This document shows, piece by piece, positions 57,257-64,000 of a stretch of 64,000 bases of DNA. A model generated the notes under the pieces. That model did not search any database. It was not told where the DNA came from and saw nothing but the letters and a program-made list of their open reading frames with translations. This stretch comes from Nocardiopsis eucommiae (GTDB taxonomy: Bacteria > Actinomycetota > Actinomycetes > Streptosporangiales > Streptosporangiaceae): assembly GCA_018388625.1 (NCBI GenBank), contig CP074402.1, positions 5,518,001 through 5,582,000 on the forward strand, in the 5' to 3' direction. Position numbers and translations under genes: made by a program. Each line of letters begins with the position of its first letter. Within the stretch, counting starts at the first letter, position 1.

Positions 57257-58765
57257 ATGATCGTGAGCAGACCAGGACCGACCGTGAAGTCCCTGATGGA
57301 GGCGTTGGAGGGCCCGGTCCACGGGCTGGTCTCGGCGCCCCGGGGGCTGGACGCCCTGGTGCGCTCCGTCGTGGTGGCCCACCCCGACGATCCGGTGCCC
57401 CCGGGTTCCCTGGTCGTCGCTCCCGCCGGTGGCACCGAGGCCCTCGCCCTCGCCCGCCGGGCCGTGCGGGGCGGGGCGAGCGCCGTCGCCGTGCCCGGGT
57501 CGCCCGACGACGGGCTGCGCGACCTCGACCTCGCCGTGCTCTCCGTCGACCCCGCCCTGGACGCCGCCGAGTTCGCCGCCCTCGCCCGTACCGCGCTGGA
57601 CTCCTTCGACCCCGAGGACCGGCACCGGGACCTGTTCTCCCTCGCCCAGACCGTCGCGACGCTGACCGGCGGGATCGTGAGCATCGAGGACGGCGCGAAC
57701 CGGGTGCTGGCCTACTCCGCCTCCCACGAGGGCGCCGACGAGCTGCGTCAGCAGACCATCCTCGGCCGCGACTGCCCCGCGTCCTTCGTCGCGCACCTGC
57801 GCGCGTGGGGCGTGGACGAGCGCATTCGCGCCGGTGAGGTCGTCGAGGTCGCGGAACGCCCCGACCTCGGCGCCTCCCGCAGGAGGGTGGTGGGCATCCG
57901 GGCCGGGGAACGGCCGCTCGGCAGCATCTGGGTCCAGCAGGTCGACCGTCCCCTCTCCCCCACCAGCGACCAGGTGCTCCGGGGCGCGGCACGCCTGGCC
58001 GCCGTCCACGTCTCCCGCGCGAACAGCGGGGCCCGCGCCACCGGCCACGACACCGTGGAACTGTCCGTGGGGCTGCTGACCGGCGCCTTCGACACCGACG
58101 CGCTCGCCCGGCACCTGGGCGTCGACCCGGCCACGCCCGTGTCGGTGATCGCCCTGGCCCTGCGGGAGGAGGAGGTGGACCAGCCGTGGCGGCTGCACCA
58201 GGCCGCCGAGGTGGTCTCGGTCTACGCGGCCGCCTACCGCAGGAACGCGCTGGTCATCCCGGCCTGCGGCCTGCTCTACGTCCTGCTGCCCACGCCCTCG
58301 GGGCAGGCGCCGCTCACGTGGGTGCGGGAGCTGGTGGCGATGCTGCGTCAGCACCTCGGCACCCCGGTGCAGGGTTCCGTGGCGGGGGTGGCGCCCCGGA
58401 TGCGCGGGGTGCCCGCGCTGAAGAAGCACGCGAGCCGCGTCCTGGAGGTCATCGCCGACGACCCGGACCGGCTGGTCGCCGACTACGAGGAGACGCGCTC
58501 CTCGGTGGTGCTCCGGGAGGTGGTCGAGTACCTCGCGGAGCGCCCCCACCTGCGCGACGAACGGCTGGACTCCCTCGACGACGACCAGCGCAGGTCGCTG
58601 TCGGCCTACCTGGACGCCTTCGGTGACGTGACCAGCGCGGCGACCGGTCTGCACGTCCACCCCAACACCCTCCGCCACCGCATCCGACGGATCTGCGCGC
58701 TCACCGGGCTCAACCTGGACGACGCCGACCAGCGGCTCCTGGCGTCGGTCAGCCTGCGGGTGTGA
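57257..58765 (+). CDS. PucR-family transcriptional regulator
   Basis: About 502 residues, intact. The N-terminal purine-catabolism-like domain spans ~1-110, a GAF-like middle part contains QTVATLTGGIVSIEDGANRV, and the C-terminal helix-turn-helix is ATGLHVHPNTLRHRIRRICA. ATG 57257 and GTG 57263 are both possible starts; AGGTG lies just upstream. It stands directly before an MHS transporter, which it may control. Confidence 0.88.
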   Translation: MIVSRPGPTVKSLMEALEGPVHGLVSAPRGLDALVRSVVVAHPDDPVPPGSLVVAPAGGTEALALARRAVRGGASAVAVPGSPDDGLRDLDLAVLSVDPALDAAEFAALARTALDSFDPEDRHRDLFSLAQTVATLTGGIVSIEDGANRVLAYSASHEGADELRQQTILGRDCPASFVAHLRAWGVDERIRAGEVVEVAERPDLGASRRRVVGIRAGERPLGSIWVQQVDRPLSPTSDQVLRGAARLAAVHVSRANSGARATGHDTVELSVGLLTGAFDTDALARHLGVDPATPVSVIALALREEEVDQPWRLHQAAEVVSVYAAAYRRNALVIPACGLLYVLLPTPSGQAPLTWVRELVAMLRQHLGTPVQGSVAGVAPRMRGVPALKKHASRVLEVIADDPDRLVADYEETRSSVVLREVVEYLAERPHLRDERLDSLDDDQRRSLSAYLDAFGDVTSAATGLHVHPNTLRHRIRRICALTGLNLDDADQRLLASVSLRV

Positions 58766-58989
58766 GCGGGCGGCGGGTCGCGGTCCGGCCGCTCCCGGGT
58801 CTCCCCGAGATCACGGCCGACCTGCGGCGATCCCCGTGCGGGCCCGGGTTGTCGCGGCCGACACCGCTCCGCCCGGCTTGTCGTCGGTTCGGACAACGGT
58901 GACCGGCGCCACCCGCTCCTAGGCTCCAGGCCGTACTCACGGGCCCCGCCGTCCGCCCGTGGAAACCGTCCCCGTCTGGAGCCCCGTCC

Positions 58990-60327
58990 ATGAGTCCCGA
59001 GAGCACGAGCGCGTCCGACGCGCAGGCCCGCCCGCCCAGGGCCAAGGTCCTGGTGGCCAGCCTGACCGGAAGCACGATCGAGTGGTTCGACTTCTTCCTC
59101 TACGGCACGGCCGCCGCACTGGTCTTCAACAAGCTCTTCTTCCCCTCGGACGACCCGCTCGTCTCGTTGATGCTGTCGTACCTGACCTTCTCGCTGACGT
59201 TCTTCATCCGACCGCTCGGCGGCGTCCTGTTCTCGCACATCGGTGACCGGATCGGCCGGAAGAAGACGCTGATCATCACGCTGTCGCTCATGGGCGGCGC
59301 GACGATGCTCATCGGGCTGCTGCCCACCTACGACAGCATCGGGATCCTCGCGCCGGTCCTCCTGGTGTTCCTGCGGATCGTGCAGGGCCTGGGCATCGGC
59401 GGGGAGTGGGGCGGCGCGCTGCTGCTCGCCTACGAGTACGCGCCGAAGAACCGGCGCGGCTTCTTCGGTTCCGTTCCCCAGATGGGCATCACCTCCGGGA
59501 TGCTGCTGGCCAGTCTGGCGCTGACCCTCATGTCGCTCATGCCCGACGACCAGTTCGAGACGTGGGGCTGGCGGGTCCCGTTCGTGGCCAGCGTCCTGCT
59601 GGTGCTGCTGGGTCTGTGGATCCGCTCCGGGATCGACGAGACCCCCACCTTCCGCCAGGCCAAGGAGGAGGGGAACGTCGCCAAACTGCCCGTCGCGGAG
59701 ACCTTCCGCCACCACTGGCGCGCGGTGCTCGTCGCGGTGGGCGCGAAGATCGTGGAGACCGCGCCGTTCTACGTCTTCGGCACCTTCGTGGTCAGCTACG
59801 CGACCGGGACCCTGAGCTTCGACAACACGACCGCCCTCAACGCGGTGACCATCGGCGCGGTCGTGGCGACCGTGTGCATCCCGCTCGCCGGGCGGCTCTC
59901 CGACACCTTCGGCCGCCAACGCGTCTACCTGGTCGGCGCCGCCGCCCTGGGACTGTTCACCGCCCCGTACTTCCTGATGCTGGGGACCGGCAGCAATCTC
60001 ATGCTGATCCTGGCCACCGTGATCGGCCTGGGTGTCCTGTGGGCGCCCGTGACCGCCACCATCGGCACCCTGAGCTCGGAGATCTTCTCCACGCGCGTGC
60101 GCTACACGGGGGTGACCCTCGGCTACCAGATCGGTGCGGCGCTCGCGGGCGGCACCGCGCCGCTGATCGCGACCTGGCTGCTGTCCCGGTTCGACGACTC
60201 GTGGGTGCCGATCGCCGTGTACCTCAGCCTCACTGCCGTCGTCTCGATCGTCGCGGTGTCCTTCGCCCACCGGATCTCCGACGTGGAGGACCGCCAGCCG
60301 ACCCGCGGGGCGGACTCCGGAGTCTGA
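58990..60327 (+). CDS. MHS-family MFS transporter
   Basis: 445 residues. The metabolite:H+ symporter signature is clear: SLTGSTIEWFDFFLYGTAAA, FFIRPLGGVLFSHIGDRIGR, LRIVQGLGIGGEWGGALLLA. Imports a carboxylate or betaine-type solute with protons. The 224-base upstream gap after pucR holds no gene. Confidence 0.92.
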   Translation: MSPESTSASDAQARPPRAKVLVASLTGSTIEWFDFFLYGTAAALVFNKLFFPSDDPLVSLMLSYLTFSLTFFIRPLGGVLFSHIGDRIGRKKTLIITLSLMGGATMLIGLLPTYDSIGILAPVLLVFLRIVQGLGIGGEWGGALLLAYEYAPKNRRGFFGSVPQMGITSGMLLASLALTLMSLMPDDQFETWGWRVPFVASVLLVLLGLWIRSGIDETPTFRQAKEEGNVAKLPVAETFRHHWRAVLVAVGAKIVETAPFYVFGTFVVSYATGTLSFDNTTALNAVTIGAVVATVCIPLAGRLSDTFGRQRVYLVGAAALGLFTAPYFLMLGTGSNLMLILATVIGLGVLWAPVTATIGTLSSEIFSTRVRYTGVTLGYQIGAALAGGTAPLIATWLLSRFDDSWVPIAVYLSLTAVVSIVAVSFAHRISDVEDRQPTRGADSGV

Positions 60328-60427
60328 CCGTCCGGGGAGGGCGGCCGTACCCGGCGCCGCCCTCCCGCCGGAATGTCGTACCCGGGAGCGAGCATGGGGT
60401 CCCGGCTTCCCCCACAGAGGAGATCCC

Positions 60428-60724
60428 ATGTCCTTCCAGGCCTACCTGGACACCATCGAGGACCGGACCGGGCTGGTGCCCCGCGCCCTCGTCGACCTCG
60501 CGAGGGAGAAGGGTTACGACGACCCCTCGGTGAAGGCGGGCACCATCATCGCGTGGCTGGCCGAGGACTACGGCCTGGGCCGGGGCCACGCGATGGCCCT
60601 GGTGCACGTGATCAGGAAGGGCCCGACCATCGACGCCAGTCACGTGGGCACCTCCGGCAGCCACCGGGACGCCTCGGCCGTGCTCTGGCTCGACGGGAAG
60701 GCGACCAACCCGCACCGGGGCTGA
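60428..60724 (+). CDS. DUF4287 domain protein
   Basis: 98 residues. SFQAYLDTIEDRTGLVPRAL and VKAGTIIAWLAEDYGLGRGH followed by AMALVHVIRKGP match DUF4287, a short helical family of unknown function. A GAGGAG stretch precedes the ATG. It converges on the alkylsulfatase with five bases between the stops. Confidence 0.88.
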   Translation: MSFQAYLDTIEDRTGLVPRALVDLAREKGYDDPSVKAGTIIAWLAEDYGLGRGHAMALVHVIRKGPTIDASHVGTSGSHRDASAVLWLDGKATNPHRG

Positions 60725-60729
60725 GGAGG

Positions 60730-62536
60730 TCAGGGCGTGACGATCGCGAAGTCGGGGTCGGGCCGCTCCAGCACCTCCATGACCCGCCGGACCGCGTCGA
60801 GGTCCCCGTCATGGTCGATCCCGTCCGTGTCCCCGTACGCGAGCAGGCCCAGGAGCTGGGCCTTGGTCAGGCGCAGGGTCAGGTCCGTGGTCCCGTCACC
60901 CTCCCCGCGGTGGGCCAGTGGACGAAGACACCGTTGGACACCTCGGTCCGGTAGGTCTCCCCAGGTCGGTGATGTTCCAGTCGATGACCACCGACAACGC
61001 GGCGGCCCGGAGGCCGTCCACCCGGATGGAGACGGTGTCGAAGAGCTGGGTGACGGTGAGCATGGCGGCCATGCCGGAAGCGGCGAGCCCCGTGTGCGCC
61101 ACGCCCCCGCGCAGTTCGCTCGCCCCGGTCAGGTAGCAGTTGCGCCAGGTGGCGTTCTCGGCACCCTCCCCGAGCCGCTGGAACACGGAGGCGAGGAGCT
61201 CCCGCGCCCCGGCGTGCGCGGGATCCGCGAACACCGCGTGCCGCAACAGCTGGGCGGCGAAGCGCGGGTCACCGTCGTCCGCGTACGCGCGCGCCCTGGC
61301 CACCACGGTGTCCGTCCCGCCGATGGTGTCCACGTACCGCCGGGCGCTCTCCACCGGCGGGTGCTCCCAGAGGGAGGCGGGGTTGCCGTCGTACCAGCCC
61401 AGGTAGCGCTGGTAGATCGCCTTCACGTTGTGGGAGAGCGAACCGTAGTAGCCACGGGTGCTCCAGGCCCGCTCCAGCCCCTCCGGCAGACGCAGCTCCT
61501 CCGCGATCTCGGGACCGGTGAGTCCCCGGTTGAGCAGGCGCAGGGTCTGGTCGTGCATGTACGCGTACAGGTCGCGCTGCTCGGACAGGTACCCCACGAT
61601 CCGTTCGCGGCCCCAGGTCGGCCAGTGGTGGGAGGCGAACAGCACGTCCGCGCGGTCGGCGTACAGCTGGACGGCCTCGTTGAGGTAGCGGGACCACACC
61701 CGGGCGTCACGCACCACCGCGCCGCGCAGGGTGAGGATGTTGTGCATGGTGTGGGTGGCGTTCTCCGCCATGCACAGGGCCCGGTGAGCGGGCAGCAGGA
61801 AATTCATCTCCGAGGGCGCCTCGGTCCCGGGCGTCAGTTGGAAGACGAAGCGAACCCCGTCCACCGTCTCCTCCTGGCCGGTGCGGGTGACGTCCACGGT
61901 GGGCGGCACCAGGCTGGGCGTCCCCGTGGACACCGCCGCCCCCAGCCCCATGCCGACGGCCCCGTCGGGCCCGACCCCCAGGTTGGCCCCCGAGTAGTAC
62001 ATGCCGCGCCGCAGCATGGCCGGGCCCGCGTACACGTTCTCCACCACGGAGTGCTCCAGGAAGCCCTCCGGCGCCAGGATGGGCACGTCGTCCCGCGCCG
62101 GGTCGATCACCCCGAGCGCGCCGCCGAAGTGGTCGATGTGCGAGTGCGTGTAGAGCAGCCCCGTCACGGGCCGCTCGCCCCGGTGTTCCCGGTAGAGGGC
62201 CAGGGCGGCCGCGGCGGTCTCCGCCGAGACGAGCGGGTCGACGACGACCACGCCGCGCTCGCCCTCGATCAGCGTCATGTTCGACAGGTCCAGGCCCCGG
62301 ACCTGGTAGATCCCCGCGGCGACCTCGTACAGGCCCTGACGGGCGCACAGCCGGGCCTGGCGCCACAGGCTCGGGTGGACGGAGTCGGGGCGTTCGCCCT
62401 CCAGGAACCCGAAGGCGTCGCCGTCCCACACCACCCGGCCCCGGTCGTCGCGGACCACTCCGGGGACGAGCGCGCCGACGAACCCCCGGTCGGCGTCCCC
62501 GAAGTCCGTCCCGTCCTCGTACCCGGGCTCTGTCAT
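60730..62536 (-). CDS. Alkyl sulfatase, SdsA/BDS1 type (two frame breaks)
   Basis: 602 residues after repair. The metallo-beta-lactamase domain has LLYTHSHIDHFGGALGVIDP with the H-x-H-x-D-H zinc motif and MNFLLPAHRALCMAENATHT. The dimerisation helices (YYGSLSHNVKAIYQRYLGWY) and a C-terminal SCP2-like domain follow. No signal peptide is seen, so it may be cytoplasmic. Single missing bases near 60904 and 60960 hide the last ~75 residues, whose repaired end is ERPDPDFAIVTP. It cleaves alkyl sulfate esters to alcohol and sulfate. Confidence 0.9.
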
Positions 62537-62674
62537 GGCCGTCCCTCCGTCGGAGCACACCCGTGCGGTCGGGCCGACTGGCCCGACCTCCATGGTGGGA
62601 AGCGGACGCCCAACGGACCCTCGGTGCCGCGCCAACTCCGCGTCATGTTCCGGTACCGAACGCGGACGGACCCC

Positions 62675-64000
62675 TCAGCCCGTGCCGTCGGCCCTCCCGT
62701 CGACCACGACGACCGTCCCCGTGGCGCCGTCGACCCGCAGCAGGTCCCCGGTACGGATCACGGTGGTGGCGTCGCGCACGCAGATCACCGCCGGTATCCC
62801 GTACTCACGGGCGACCGTGGGACCGTGCGCGATCGGTGAACCGGTCTCGGAGACCAGCCCGGCGGCGGTCATGAACAGCGGGGTCCAGCCCGGGTCGGTG
62901 GTGGGGGCCACGAGGATCTCACCGGGTTCGATCCGGGCGCCGGCCGGGTCGAGGACCACGCGGGCCCGCCCTCGGCCCGCCCCGGCGCGGCCGCGATCCC
63001 CGGCAGTCCGCCCCGCGCGGCGGGCGGAGCCGGGAGGGTGGCCTCCACGTCGGTGCCGTCGGTCAGGAGCGTCCCCGGAACGGTGCGCCTGCGCAGCTCC
63101 CGTCGGTGGACGCGGCGGCGCTCGGCCACCAGGTCCCGCTGGTCGGTGCCCTCCACGGCCGCGCGGACCTCGTCCACATGCAGGAAGAAGACGTCGTCGG
63201 CCCCGGTCAGCCGTCCCTCGTCCGCCAGGTCCGCCCCGACCAGGAGCAGTTGGCGGCGCATCTCCGCGAACGGCACCAGCCAGGCGAACTTGGCGTACTC
63301 CCGCATGCCCGCGAGTTCACGGGAGCGGCGCATGAGGAAGACGGCGATCGCCCCGCGCACCGGGCGGCTCCGCACGGCCCGGGGTCCGAGCTCCGCGAGC
63401 GTGGCCTCGGCGGCGGCCCGGGCCCGCTCGAACCTGCGGTCCGGTGCCTGTTCGGGGTCCTCCAGCCGGAGGTAGTTGGCGACCGTCCCGAACACGGGGG
63501 CGGGGTCCTCGCGCCAGCGGGGACACCGATGTCCACCTCGGCGGCGGTCCGGTGACCGTAGGAGTCCAGGAAGGCGTCCAGCCCGATGTCGGGGAGCTCC
63601 CCGCGCAGGTACCGGGCGGAGAGCTCCTCCGGAGGCGTGCGGGTGAACAGGTCCCCGTGGGTCCGGGCGCGCTCGGCGACCCGCCACAGGGCCAGGTCCA
63701 TCTCGGTGGTGACGTTGTGCGGCAGACCGCCCAGGGCCGTGTCGGTCTCCTCCTTGGTGGCGACGCCGCCGAGCAGGGCCGCCGGGACGGTGCCGGTCAC
63801 GATCCCGGCGAAGACCGGGCCGATCACCGCCGTCAGGTCCCGGCCGAGCATCGCGTCGAAGGCCGGTCCGTGGACCCAGTCCAGCCGTCGTGCCGCGCCG
63901 GCCCCGGCGCCGGGACCGCGCACGGTACGCAGGCGGGCCACGGCCCGGTGGGCGCTGGCCCGGGCCGCTTGGGGCCGGGCCAGCGCGTACCCGACGCCGA
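62675..64000 (-). CDS. PEP-utilising enzyme (rifampin phosphotransferase-like), 5' end outside window
   Basis: Only the C-terminal ~440 residues are inside. The linker-like part includes GGLPHNVTTEMDLALWRVAE, DAFLDSYGHRTAAEVDIGV and GTVANYLRLEDPEQAPDRRF, which occur in actinomycete rifampin phosphotransferases and PEP synthase-like enzymes. The swivel domain ends the protein: VLVAPTTDPGWTPLF-like EILVAPTTDPGWTPLFMTAA and SETGSPIAHGPTVAREYGIP with the phospho-carrier His. Two single-base breaks (near 63520 and 62963) divide the frame. The ATP-grasp domain lies beyond 64000, so the substrate cannot be settled. Confidence 0.82.

Noticed and set aside
60737..62839. 700-codon plus-strand frame opposite the alkylsulfatase
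   Set aside because: Same shadow effect; the minus strand has the zinc motif and family-length product.
1..64000. CRISPR arrays, rRNA genes, riboswitches
   Set aside because: I looked for regular short direct repeats with spacers, rRNA stretches and known riboswitch cores and saw none.

Overview
The window is high-GC actinomycete DNA. Heavy GTG start use, ATGA/GTGA gene overlaps, an actinobacterial iron box and SOS box, AviRa and DnaE2 homologues and many MFS pumps suggest a Nocardiopsis-like member of the Streptosporangiales (inference; no rRNA or marker gene is present to prove it).

Layout. 1-9 kb: a DUF5996 gene and the respiratory nitrate reductase operon narGHJI (minus), divergent from the nitrate transporter narK. 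8.8-13.4 kb: an AviRa-type 23S rRNA methyltransferase, tRNA-Asp, an S4 RNA-binding protein, a TRADD-N-like membrane protein, a hydrolase, a PP2C phosphatase and a tRNA Glu-Asp-Phe cluster. 13.5-21.2 kb: metallophosphoesterase, metallopeptidase, MFS pump, PspC, TetR, and a SnoaL-like/XRE-MmyB divergent pair. 21.3-29.5 kb: a mobile region with a 5'-truncated tyrosine integrase, an ISAs1-type transposase, and a lower-GC island between two inverted ~155-bp copies of the tRNA-Lys promoter and 5' half. The island carries a compact RiPP pathway: a 48-residue precursor ending in a Gly-Arg-Cys motif, a hairpin, a radical SAM/SPASM enzyme, an arginase-fold enzyme, an MFS exporter and a methyltransferase. 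This gene set matches the GRC/enteropeptin type of pathway known from Enterococcus (thiomorpholine, Arg to ornithine, N-methylation) and is the most exciting system here. 29.7-41.7 kb: MerR, S9 peptidase, CsbD, VOC protein, SOS-type dnaE2, DUF3159, AlbA_2 protein, GlxA-type regulator and an MFS-membrane protein pair. 41.8-45.5 kb: a glycerate-type catabolic operon (CdaR, glycerate kinase, GntP). 45.6-51.8 kb: PadR/permease-prefix pair, TetR, GNAT, amidohydrolase, DinB, DHA2 pump. 52-56.2 kb: an iron-box-controlled siderophore ABC importer. 56.3-64 kb: a kinase-like phosphotransferase, PucR, MHS transporter, DUF4287, an alkylsulfatase, and a PEP-utilising enzyme cut by the window edge.

A dominant technical feature is that about thirty reading-frame breaks, in more than twenty otherwise intact genes, nearly all lie at G/C (once T) runs and are repaired by adding one base. 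These look like homopolymer under-calls, not pseudogenes. Gene coordinates below therefore span the repaired gene. The ISAs1 transposase and the integrase carry similar breaks, but the integrase also lacks its N-terminal part.
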